From Morella rubra (lineage: Eukaryota; Streptophyta; Magnoliopsida; Fagales; Myricaceae): DNA of 64,000 nucleotides. The DNA lies in NCBI GenBank assembly GCA_003952965.2, contig CM025850.1, positions 22,432,686-22,496,685 of the forward strand. Direction: 5' to 3'. The notes beneath the pieces are model-generated. The model had not been told where the DNA came from, searched no databases, and saw only the letters and a list, made by a program, of their open reading frames with translations. A program made the translations under genes and the position numbers. Position 1 is the stretch's first letter. Every line of letters begins with the position of its first letter. Positions 23,856-34,879 of this stretch are shown here, piece after piece.

Positions 23856-24963
23856 ATGAAATTAAAGAAAAAAAACAATGCAAGTGTAAAAGAATTAGAG
23901 AAAAAACAGTGATTAAACTTTGGTTTTCAAAAATATAAAAATGTTGGCCAATTAATAACTTTAGATGTGATTATATTAAATTATAACCACCTCCACATTA
24001 GAATTTAGCATAAGTTGGCCTTTTCAACGTATGTTTTAGAATTTAAAGGAATTGAAAATCTGACAATAAAAATATGTATTTGAAAAATAAAACAAAACAT
24101 AACCTCAAATTCAAAATAAACAATTTCATAAACCAATTCAAACAAACAGTTTCACAAAATCACATATATCTAAATTCCAAACCAATTCAATCTCATCCTC
24201 CAATAGTTTCACAAACCACAAGTATCCAAACCAATTCAATCTCATCTTCCAACAGTTACATGAACTATTATTGTTCTACACTGTTAGTCTGTAATTTTCA
24301 AAAAAAAAAAAGAATAACAATCCAATAATCTTGTGTACATCACAGATTCACAATGATTACATAAGATGTAAAATAAACAGCAAATTGACCTCAAAAATCA
24401 AAATTAAGCTATACCCTATATGTTTCAATAAAAATAAGAGAGAATGAGAGAGAGAGAGAGGCAAAGAGCCTTACCGGCAAGTGGAGCAGCTGTTGCACAG
24501 CCGCAGGCGACAGTTGTGGGAGGCGGAGCAACTGTGAGAGGGAGAGATAGAGATGAGAGTCAAAAGAGAGAGTGGTAGAGAGCGAGAGAGAGACTGAGAG
24601 GGAGAGAGAGCCTTACTGTGCAGAAGTAAGAGAGATAGTGGAAGCCCTAGTAGGGGCACAACGGAGCAGCTGTGAGAGGCAGTGTGAGAGAGAGAGAGAG
24701 AGAGGCGTGCGGTACTGTAGTTCACCATGAGTATGTGAGAGAGAGGGGGAGGGTGAGAGAAATGAAGCACCAATTGAGAGGTGAAAAAAAAACCCTAAGT
24801 CACTAACTAAAACGACACCATGGTGTCTTAAAAAAAATGGTTTTGGCGGCCATTTTTCCCTCTAACGGGTGAAAATGGCAACCGGTTTGGCCCCCACTAC
24901 CAAGCTGGGGATGGTTACCGATACCGGTTAACTGGCCCACCACTAGTACCGGTGCACAGTCTA
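23856..24963. other. hAT 5' subterminal region, GA-rich
   Basis: This is non-coding sequence between the transposase start and the right hAT terminus. It includes GA-rich microsatellite-like tracts (24,430-24,770) and ACCGGT palindromes near the end (24,870-24,956). A minus-strand open frame across the GA tract is low-complexity and is not called. Confidence 0.6.
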
Positions 24964-24971
24964 CCAGTAGG

Positions 24972-26560
24972 TAGAGCCGGGTCGACGGTTCGGATCGGGA
25001 AGATTCTACACAGCCCTAGTTACAAAGTCTCATTGGCCAGTGATTTCTTTTTAAGTTAAATACTATACAGATATAATGAATATACAACCTCAATAAGAGG
25101 TAGATGCATTTTTTATTGAGCATTTATACAAACTCATTTATCCTGCACAAGACCCAACGTTGTCTTAGAATATTTTATTTAGAAAGATCATCATCAAATG
25201 ACTCGATCAAAACATAAGTACACAATAAGCAAACCTGTATAAACAAACCCTTTAGGTCAAAGGATACTATCAGCTAATTATGTTGAATATCATTCTCTCC
25301 GTCAGGGATCACTTCTAGAAAATATTCCTATCTGATTCTCGTTTAGTGCATGTACTCATACAATCCGCCCACTCCTTTGGTTAAGGTTACCACTTTAATG
25401 ACGAAGTCCATTATCCTATTTAATAGAGGCACAAGTGTATAGATCTATTTATACATAACTATGTATTTCAGTCTAGAACACATTGAGTCAATAAGGATCC
25501 GAAAATTTATACTCTTCGTATCTTTGCTTCTTAATCATTGGCATGACTTTTTCACAATTCACTCAACAATATATCCGTCTTCTTTCACATCAAAATATCC
25601 AACAATAAATAAAGTAATAAATACATGTGATGACTGAATAAATAAAAACAAATAATTATCTCTTAATTTTTTCTAAATTATTAGATTTGGGGGCATCGTT
25701 CTAATAAGTTGTGTAAGGAAAAAAATAATTCATGTTTAGACGCCAAAATTTAGCTGCATTTTCTTTTTCTTCTTTAAGAAAAAAAAAAGATTTTCAATTG
25801 TCCATGCTTTTCCATGTACCATGTTTTCCACCATGACAAAGATATTTTATGTCTAACAAGTACAATAGTAGTTTGCATTTCTATTAATTCCTCGTAGCTA
25901 TCACTTTCTCAACTTATAAATTCTTTTTGTCTCCTCAATGGAAAGTCAACCAAACAATCCTTGCGACGAGTTTGTAATGGGTCAACATATGCTTCTTTTG
26001 TGAGTAAAGATGGTACTCTTTTATGTAGAAGACTACCATGCTACCCTAACAATATTTTAAGAATGTTAAGGATATAACAAAATTAGCAGTTAATATAGAA
26101 AGCATTTTTTTTTAGTAACTATTGAAAATGTTTTCAATTAGTAGCTATTAACAAAAAATAAAGCGGAATAAAACAAAGCTCTTCCTAAAATTTATTTAAA
26201 TTCAATCCAACGGTCCACTCTCACTGAAAACTTATTTGATCTCGACCAATTTCTTCCAAACAAGCTTAAACTAGAAGGGCTATTTGAATAATATCATAGT
26301 AATCTTTTATAAATTGGGACTTGAGTTGTAGTTTGTACAAAACAACAAATTATCTCGACTTCGTTTGACTTTATAGGTAAGAATCATATTATTAGGTTTA
26401 ATGATTAATTTGTCAATCTTAAAATTTATTACTTGTCTTAAGAAGGTCCTTCCGTCCAAACACAAACCACATAGAAGACTCGTAATTATATTACATTAAC
26501 GAGGAATTTGTTACTATTAAACAACCAGTGCTGAATGAATCCAGATGTCGAGTGATAATT
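24972..26560. other. No gene recognised
   Basis: Apart from a possible old hAT terminus ending at 25,013, this is AT-rich sequence with stops in all frames. Confidence 0.5.
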
Positions 26561-26565
26561 GATTG

Positions 26566-27100
26566 TGATGAATCAGTTGATTTATGGTCGACACGTCGGA
26601 GTAGATGTGTCTTGGTCTTCGTGTAATCTCCTTCTACAAAATAACAAAGATGACCCCGGACACCAGGGTAAAGCACCTCCGATGCTTAAGTTAGTCTTTT
26701 GTCTTATATCAATCTCACTATTCAATCACTCTAGAATTACGTACCTGTCATTATCATCTTCTCCTTTTATAGCGTTTCCTCCACGTTCCCCTCTTCCCTT
26801 TTGGCAGTAGTTTAATCCCTTTTAGCAGAAATTTCATCCCTGTAGAGTTGTGTCCTACGATATGGTCCTCTCACGTCTTCATAACGGGGTACTTGCTTCA
26901 CTCGCGGGAACGTCGGGATCGTGGAGTTATTGCTCGTTATAGGCTGTTATGTAATAGCTCGCGACATGTGTAGTGGTTCTTCCATCTGGGTTTAATACAA
27001 TATAGGCCTAACCGTTGTTGTTGGGCTTCGACGGGAATGTAATTATGTTTCTCAGCCCAAATTAGTTTGGGCTAGACCCGATTCAGTATTGGTATCATCA
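26566..27100 (-). repeat. 3' LTR of Tat element
   Basis: 535 bp with TG...CA ends. It retains a TATA box on the minus strand (GCTATAAAAGG, about 26,762-26,773). It is clearly alignable to the LTR at 41,429-41,966, with scattered substitutions and a few small indels. Confidence 0.95.
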
Positions 27101-27115
27101 GAGTCCCCCAATTCT
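27101..27115 (-). other. Polypurine tract of Tat element
   Basis: The minus strand reads GAATTGGGGGACTC immediately before the TG of the 3' LTR, the expected primer for plus-strand synthesis. Confidence 0.7.
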
Positions 27116-28727
27116 CGAGCATATTCATTTATGAATCAGGTTGAGAATGTTTACTGATGCTTTCATATACCGAGATATAAGGAAAGAGATGCTAATGCAT
27201 AACGACCTGAATCTTTATTAATGATCACATATTGGTCCAAGGAGGAATCATCCATTCGATTACATCTCCAGTGGAACCTAAATATATATCACAATATCAA
27301 AATTCTTTGTTCACATATCAAGTGTTACAAAAGTAGCATCAGTAACTGATCCACTATTCTAGAAATGATGTTGGGATATCGGTTTCTTCTGGAATGCGAC
27401 AAGATTCTTCTTCGGGACACTCCAATTTGTCTTTCAGTCTGTATCGGTGTTTATCAACACGTCCCCATCTGGCCATCACCTAGTCTAGAATGGCGCCCGA
27501 CTTCCATTTATTCTACTTGCAATTGTTTTTGAGGCTTTGAGATTATGTCTATGGCGGTTGCATTTCCTCCTTGGTGGTGGTAGGCCAAGACGAAGAGGTA
27601 TTTGACTTTTGGATTCCCTCCTTTCGCTGAGGCATGAGCCTCCCTTAGTTCTTCTTCAACCGTCACGGTCTAACGCATCTTCTCACTACCTCAAATGAAA
27701 AGTTCATGTGGCTTTTGGTTCGCATAACATTTGTTGCTGAGAATTTTTCACACTTTAGTCGGAGGATATGGAGGGGGGTACACCTTCGATCTTCAATCTT
27801 CAATTCACCACGGGTCCGTGAGCTACTTAATAGAATTGCTTAGATACTAGGCAAAGACTTTGCTATTCCCTCGGGTTGTCGTGGACAACCCAACTTATAA
27901 CCTTGTACCATAGTTCTTCAGGTAGGGCTTGAGGGTTCCGCTTCGACGGTCGCATCCTTAATCTTTTTGCTCTTCTCTTCGTCTTTCAAGTCGTACGTTC
28001 CCTTTAATTCCAGAATTTTGACACCTAGTGTTTTAACTGCTTTTCATTTGTGGGCGACATGTGATCTCTTAAGATCTTTCAAATGATCGTGGGCACCAGT
28101 TTGCTATCTCTTTGCATGTCTTGAGTAATACGTAGCATTAAAGGCGGCCACTTCTAAAGGTTGACGCTCCAGGTGATTGTCGCATGTAACGACATGTGGC
28201 CTATGCCAGCGTTTCTATGACTTCAAGCATTGTCTTGGGTCATTTCGCCATGCTTCGGGCAGTCCGTTGCATTTAATGCTATAACTTTTGACCTTTGACT
28301 TTTCTACTTGATTATTGTCTACGTGACACGTGGCCCTTTGGCGATCGCATGGACCGATGCACATCATTTCACCATGCATTGGAGCAGTTCACAACATTTA
28401 TGGTCGCGGCTTTTTAGCATCTGACGGCTTAAGATTGTGTACGTTAGAGCAACTTTTGATTTGAACAGTTGTGACCAAACATGGCCCCTGCTTCTAACCG
28501 ATGTACGACTATAGTGATGTTGGTTTGTTTTTGGCAACTTTATCTCTTCGGTCGAGTCGCACCCAATTGGTTTGGTTCATATTGGATATTTTATTCCCTA
28601 CAGCAAAAAATAAAAAGAACTTTTAAAGAATAAAAGTTAATTTCATTAATTACTGGAAATGAAACAAAGCATCTAGGACTAGGCCATTGCCTTGACATGT
28701 ACTCATAAAGGTGTTTGAACACCCAAT
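27116..28727. other. Tat element 3' untranslated region
   Basis: Sequence between the F-box-like ORF and the PPT. Open frames are short and none has a recognisable domain. Confidence 0.5.
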
Positions 28728-29366
28728 TTATGTAACATGTCCTACAAAGGTCTTTATCTGGCCTTTCCTTCTGCGGTCAGGGCAAGGGATGTAATTTTTC
28801 ACGCGGAAAATCAGTCCACCATACCCAATGTGGTGTGTCAGCCACCTTTGATCATGTTTGTCAGTATTCGCATCCCTTTCCTCCCGAGTTGCATCCGTAA
28901 GCTCCAAATCATATTTCGAGCTTGTGCCCCGAATGTCTCCTCTGTTGCAGCATGGTATAGGATAGCAAAAAAAAAATCGAGCTAACTTGTGTCCTTCTGA
29001 AGTAAATGCCCTTAGTTTGTCGATGGCCACGAAAGTTATCCCTTCCTCTTCGAGGTGTCGGGCCGCTTCTACAAAGACTTCGTGAGGGTTCCTCGCTTCA
29101 GGGCAGTATAGTTTGACCTTATGCTAGTTGAAGGTTGGCAACCAGGGAGTAGAGTAGTCCTCTAGATTCATTCTTTTGAAGGATAACTCATTGGAGGCTG
29201 CATGGTAGAACTCCCGAGATGCCAATATGAATTGTTTCCAGTCATCGACATCTCGTTTTGTCACATAGCTGGCAATGATGGTAAGGACATCGAGGGGAAG
29301 GTATGAGAGCTGATTGATCTCCTCCATTTGTACTAGAGTTGTTTTCTGACCCTTTGTTGCCATCAT
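28728..29366 (-). pseudogene. F-box-like protein fragment inside Tat element
   Basis: The first 80 codons contain an F-box-like motif, LPLDVLTIIASYVTKRDVDD, followed by FILASREFYHAAS. After a stop at about 29,124, a second segment (PHEVFVEAARHLEEEG, TSEGHKLARFFFCYP) continues in a compatible order, recalling plant F-box proteins of the At2g35280 type. F-box proteins recruit substrates to SCF ubiquitin ligases. It is in sense orientation within the retroelement 3' region. Assignment rests on the motif alone. It could instead be an unrelated element-specific protein. Confidence 0.45.
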
Positions 29367-29934
29367 TGGGACGTATGTTTATCCTTTTATAAATGTTGTG
29401 GCCGACAAGTTCGTTTGATTGTGGCCTTCATGAGTGCATACTGGGCATCAATGTGGCTTTAGTTCCGAATTTATTTCGGTGTGTTCACGAGTTTCCCTGA
29501 GAAAATGTCTCACTTGCCTCCCACGATGATGGATATTTTGGTAATCTGATGCCTTCGATTCAAGCAATCGCAGTTTGGTGGGTCTTGCTTTAGGAGTTTT
29601 AGAAAATCTCTAACGTGTCGCTTTCTGTATCTGGACATCATTTCATTCCTCGATTAACTGTCATTCCTCATGACTGTTCAGCTATAGGTATAATTGGCGT
29701 TGTTTCGAAACTTCTTATGGAATCTTTTGAAACAGTGCGTTCTTTACAGAGGAGCCCTCTAGTCATTGCGCCTTTCTTATTTAGGGTTGTTCTCTTGACT
29801 TATTATCCTTTATGCCCTTTTCTTGTTTTCCCTATTTTCCAAGTCTTTCTTCTTGCTTGCTAATTCTTATCGATTCTTCGTCTTCCGTCTCTTATTTGTT
29901 TTCTACCATTTACTTGCCTTTTTGCTTTTGCGCG

Positions 29935-32452
29935 ATGGCCAACGTTAGGGGTTCTTCAAGCGATGTTGCTAGAGTTCCCAATGTGTTGAGAGGCATGAGG
30001 GCCATTGGGGCCCTAGCCAGATGGTGGAGGCCGATTTTGAGGCTTTTTATACCGAATACTGTTTCCCTAGAAGGACTCATTTCCATCTTCTGTCTATCGA
30101 TAAGACGTCTTACACCAATGGAGCCAAGGGAGAGATGTGCTTCTTTAAGGATCCTTTAAAATTTGGGGTAAGATTTCCTCTTCCCCTTAATGTTCGTAGG
30201 ATTTTGATATCTCTGCATTTGTGTCTAGCCCAAATAGTCCCTAAAGCTTTGAGGGTTTTAATGGGTTGCGTCGTTATGTCACCGATGTATCTTGGGCTCG
30301 AATGTCAATTAACTCTGAAGGAGTTTCTATGGTTTTACACACCCATTTGTTCTTCCCAAGTTGATAAATTTTGGTATTTTCGTCCTCGTAATCAGGGGGT
30401 CTCCTCGATTACTTCCTACCTTGATAACAATAAGGGGTGGCACGATCGTTACTTTTTTATGTCCGGTGCTGGATGGGAGTATTTCCCTGGTGAGGACCAC
30501 CGGAGCGAATCTTCCATGTTTAGGGTGTTTGGATCCATCCCGAATCATCACAGGAGAGAGATTACAGGTCTTACTTCGGCGGAGCAGGCTAATAGGGATG
30601 CCCTTTTAGAAGTCAGCTCCATAGACTGGAACGGTTTGGTTTGCAAAGAGAATGAGGATGGTTGGGATACACCATGTTTGGGCCCTCTCCTAGGGCAAAT
30701 CCTTCTCCTCGACCTAAGAAGAGTTATCGTGAACGTCCTCCGCTTGAGGATTTGAGAAAAGATTCTTCTCGTCTTTCTTCGGGGGGTACGTCTATTAAAC
30801 GAAGGCACTTCTGTGAGGTTGAGGGTTCCTCCCATAGGTCTTATTTGAAGAAAAGAAGAACATCTCCTCTCATGGCCTCTGAGGCTAAGGAGGAAGAAGT
30901 GGAGGAAGCTTCTTTAGGCCGTACATCTTCTAAACGTGGGGCAAGTAATGGTGAGTACCTTGTGGCTATGGATCTCCATTCCATTCTACCTGCTAGTTGT
31001 GATTTTGTTGTTGTTTGATCATTTGTAGGTTTTGATGACATTCCTCGCGTATTCAGCCTTATTTCAAGAGTTTGTATGGAGATAGCGGTCCCTTCAGTGC
31101 AGGACATCCATGAAATTGGGACTCCTTCTTTCAACATTGCATTAGTAGCTCCTTCTATTTGCAGTGGGTCTCTTTTATCTCCTAGGGCTTCTAGCCCAGT
31201 CGCTACACCAACATCGGATCTGCTTGGGACTCCCACAGCGAACTGATTGGAAGCTGACAAAGAGGACATACTTACGGCTCCTTCAGGCCTTCGAAATACG
31301 GTCTTTATGTCTGATTCCACCTCTTCGGTGGATTAGATTTGCCAGAGACTGGAACTAGCCCTTAGACGCAATCCGACGCACTTCCGTCATGGAGGGTCTT
31401 ATCTACTATCTCTCCATTGGTGGCGATGCCTTCTTTGGAGCAGCCTAACATGCTCAAGGCAATTACTGTTGGTGGTTCGGGTGCTTCCACGTCAGTATTG
31501 TTTGATGAGCCTAGCACGTCAACGACTGATGTTGTTGGCGGCTTTGCGATACCTCCCACTCTTTTGGCCAGAGGTAAAGAACAAGTTACCTGCCCTCCTT
31601 CCTCGGACGATTCCAAGTACTCCGATTCTAAGCCTCCGGCTCCTCCTACATGGCGTTCGAGACCTTATGCCCAACCTGTTTTGAATGAGGAGATGATGAC
31701 AGGAGCCTTGCGAGCTCCTCGGCATGTGAAAATTGATAGGATCACGTAGAGCCTAACTCAATGTTTGTCACTGGTTACTGCTCTTAATGCAGCCGAGTTG
31801 ATGTACGATTAGTAGTTATTCGTTTGAAATTGCGAAAGCTCGAAGGCGAGTTGGAGTCTCAGCAGAAACTGGTAGAGGAGTTGCAGACTGTGGCTCGTGG
31901 CGTCCGTTCTCAAGCTCAAACGTATAAGGCTAGGGTAATAGATTTAGAGCACGACATCGTCTCCTGAGATGCTACTGTCGCCTAGTTAAGACAGACTTTC
32001 AATGCGCTTGAACAGACGTGTGTGGATTTCGAGCTTAATTTGTCTTGGGAGAAAGCGAAACTTTTGCAGCGTTTGAGTGATTTTTGTGCGTCTTCATCAA
32101 AGAGGGAAGAGGTGTTGCAGGCTGAAGTGAAGTAGTGGACCTTCGTTGTGCGATACGTGAGGCTGCTGACTCCTTTGCTGCTGAGAAGAAAGACCTGGAG
32201 GAGACTCCCACTGGTCTCAACCTTCGTGTTGCTGCACTATCAGCGGCGCCCACTTTTCCTGACCACCCCGCGATTCTAGTGCGTAGGTGTATTGGCGCAG
32301 CCATGACAGTTCTTGAAAAGGCTTACAAGAGTGAAGGGAGTTGTTTTCAAGTTTGCAAAGAGGGTCATGCTAAGGAAATCTACCAGCATCTTATTGAAAC
32401 GTTAGGAACCCGTGGTATCCACCTTCCTCCTGCAGAAGACAAGACTTTGTAA
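29935..32452 (+). pseudogene. Antisense extra ORF of Tat element (putative gypsy-type transposon protein family)
   Basis: It starts at MANVRGSSSDVARV. A 1-base frameshift near 30,020 leads into a 240-residue segment (MVEADFEAFYTEYCFPRRTH, KFGVRFPLPLNVRRILISLH, ECQLTLKEFLWFYTP, DNNKGWHDRYFFMSG). This resembles the plant family named putative gypsy-type transposon (PF04195). A charged, Ser-rich part follows (KKSYRERPPLEDLRKDSS), then a likely intron (GTGAGT at about 30,950 to TTGTAG at about 31,029), a coiled-coil segment (LRKLEGELESQQKLVEELQT) and a C-terminus ending IETLGTRGIHLPPAEDKTL. It runs opposite to the element's gag-pol. Extra ORFs, often antisense, are known in Tat elements; their role is unknown. 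Frameshifts and stops indicate decay. Confidence 0.75.
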
Positions 32453-32685
32453 TAATTTTTTCTTTAATATTTTCTTTGATTTTGGCTATATCTTTGGACA
32501 TTTGCGATTTGTTGTTTATGCTTTCGACTTCGTTGTTTGTTGCATATTTGCCATGAGCTTCGTTTGCTTCTCGTTGTGGCCCTTGGCTGTGTAGTTTGTA
32601 GTCCGCTTTCATCATTTGAATCCTATTGGACTTAGTTGTTTTATGTCCTTGTTTCTTTGTTTTTCGAGGGAAGCCTGGATCTTGT
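32453..32685. other. Spacer in Tat element
   Basis: AT-rich sequence between the extra ORF 3' end and the 85-bp repeat array. Nothing recognised. Confidence 0.5.
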
Positions 32686-34670
32686 TATTAGATACAACTG
32701 GGAACCAGGATTCTCCAAGGTCATTGTGAGTCCAAGGATTAAGGCAACCCAAGAGGGGGGAGAATTGGGTTTCCAAACTTTTTCGCTTTTAACCCCCAAA
32801 ACCGTGTTTGCAAAGTAAAGTCTAATTTAGCACAAGTTATTAAAAAAAACAAGTAAATAAGTGCTAAATGTAAGGAGTAGGGATAGAGAAGCAAACACGT
32901 GATTTTTAGGTGGTTCGGCAAACCCGCCTACATCCACCCCTCAAGCTCCTTCACCGAGCCTTGAGGTTTTTCCACTATCTTCAAATAGCATACACTCTAG
33001 CTTCCGGGTGCTAGAGAACGTACAAGTGTTTTCCCGGGCTTAACACTCAAACCCACCCAAGTGGTTTTTCGGGCTCACCACTCACAACCTAACCAAGCTT
33101 GAGATATACCCTTTCTAAGCTTTTTCTTTAGTGAACAACCTCACTAAAGGAATCACTCTTTTGGATATGAAGATTGAAGAATAAACTCTCTCAAAGAGTG
33201 GATATGAAATTAGAAATCTCTATCTCTTGATTCACACAAAGACAAGGATATGAAAGTGTGTTTTGTGTGAATGATATGAGAAATATAGAATATGAAGGTT
33301 TGGAATATTTCTCAAGTGATCTAAATGATATGTGGTCGTTGTGTTTTATTTTGGACGTTATGAAGGTGTATTTATAGGCCACATATGAAAACTAGTCGTT
33401 TATAGCCGTTGGGAGTCGTCTGTTAAAACGAGCCAGTCGACCGCTGCATGAACCGGTCGACTGCTTCAAGTTACCATTACTCAACGGTCATAATGTCAGA
33501 AGCTCAACGGATCTATTTCAAATCAACTAGACGACCGCTTCACCAGTCGGTTGACCTCTTCAACTTAAGCACATGATCCGGTTCAATTAAAACCACGTTT
33601 TTGACCATTTGAAACACCCAATTTTAAAGACTTACTTCCCATAAGTATAAGAAAGGTTTGAGAGTTTGATTGGGGTGTTTTGAAACCTTTAAAAAACATT
33701 TTAATCTTTCAAACAAAAGGTAAAACGGTTTATGCACTTTTTGAAAGATATGCAAGTGTGATTCATAATCCTTGTCAAAAGTGAACTAAGAGTTACAAGG
33801 TTTATACCCTAAGGTCTTGAAACTTCACTTTTGAGCTCCTTGCATGTTCTTGATCTTCTTTCTTCAAGTCTTTGGCTCTTTCATCAAAACGTTTTTGTCT
33901 TTGAAGATGTCCGTTTTATAAACTTGATCCATTTATTGAAATCAACAAAATCTCGATTGTGCACAAAAGCCAACAAGGTCGTCTTACTTTTGAGGAGACT
34001 GAGAACCTTGGTTCTCCTAAGTCTTTTGTTGCGGATGCAATCGGGAACCGTAGTTCTCCGAGGTCGTCTTACTCTTGAGGAGACTGAGAACCTTGGTTCT
34101 CCTAAGTCTTTTGTTGCGGATGCAATGGCAACAGTAGTTCTCCGAGGTCGTCTTACTCTTGAGGAGACTATGAACCTTGGTTCTCCTAAGTCTTTTGTTG
34201 CGGATTGGATCAGGAACATTAGTTCTCCGAGGTCGTCTTACTCTTGAGGAGACTATGAACCTTGGTTCTCTTAAGTCTTTTATTGCGGATGCGATTGAAA
34301 ACCTTGGTTCTCCGAGGTCGTCTTACTCTTGAGGAGACTGGGAACCTTGGTTCTCCTAAGTCTTTTGTTGTGGATGCGATCGGGAACCGTTGTTCTCCGA
34401 GGTCGTCTTACTCTTGAGGAGACTAGGAACCTTGGTTCTCCTAAGTCTTTTGTTGTGGATGCGACTGGAAACCGTGGTTCTCCGAGGTCGTCTTACTCTT
34501 GAGGAGACTTGGAACCTTGGTTCTCCTAAGTCTTTTGTTGCGGATGCAACCGAAAACCATGGTTCTCTGAGGTCGTCCTACTCTTGAGGAGACTGGGAAC
34601 CTTGGTTCTTCTATGTCTTTTGTCGCGGATGCGGTCGGGAACCGTGGCTCTCCGAGGTCGTCTTATGACA
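32686..34670. repeat. 85-bp tandem array (about 9 units), split by a solo LTR
   Basis: The core GAGGTCGTCTTACTCTTGAG begins near 34062, 34146, 34231, 34316, 34401, 34486, 34571 and 34656, a steady 84-85-base period, with one more start at 33,977 directly after the LTR. The part left of the LTR (about 32,686-32,724) is the beginning of the same array. Because 85 is not a multiple of three, open frames through it are incidental. It lies in the element 3' region after integrase. Confidence 0.95.
32725..33975 (-). mobile_element. Solo LTR, family 1, in the 85-bp array
   Basis: TGTGAGTCC...AGCCAACA, 1,251 bp, closely similar to the LTRs at 37,584 and 61,233. The flank aggtc occurs on both sides, with two extra bases (at) before the left TG. 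A minus-strand TATA (CTATAAATA near 33,370), GTCGAC-type palindromes upstream of it and the terminal hairpin (about 32,746-32,770) are present. Confidence 0.9.
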
Positions 34671-34879
34671 CATGTTTTATCTCAATTTTTTGGCGAATAA
34701 CTTTTGAAGAGAACTCTTCGGATTTTTCATTTATTATAAACAGTAGTAAAAGACATGAAAACATAATATAAGTGTAAACACATGGAGACAAGTAGAGTCG
34801 AGATGCCTATGCATAGTACTTCCTAAGGTACGTCGAATTCCACGGTTGTTGCAGCGCCTTTCCCTAGAGGTCTTCTAAA

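Larger units (their letters stand above)
9793..24963 (-). mobile_element. hAT transposon hosting nested MULE and solo LTR
   Basis: The left terminus is TAGGGCTGTGCA. The right terminus, read inward, is TAGACTGTGCA. The flanks carry an 8-bp TSD with one mismatch: ccggtagg (9785-9792) and ccagtagg (24964-24971). Both subterminal regions are rich in ACCGGT-type palindromes. The interior encodes a decayed BED-finger hAT transposase on the minus strand. Subtracting the nested MULE and solo LTR with their TSDs leaves about 4.07 kb, a normal size for an Ac-like element. Confidence 0.85.

Noticed and set aside
24471..24773. Minus-strand Ser/Leu-rich frame
   Set aside because: It reads through GA microsatellite-like sequence in the hAT subterminal region.
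30327..30835. Minus-strand frames opposite the extra ORF
   Set aside because: They are shadows of the plus-strand extra ORF and have no recognisable domain.
33831..34587. Repetitive plus-strand frames (LTLEETENLGSPKSF-like)
   Set aside because: They arise from the 85-bp tandem array. The unit length is not a multiple of three and the frames start inside a solo LTR.
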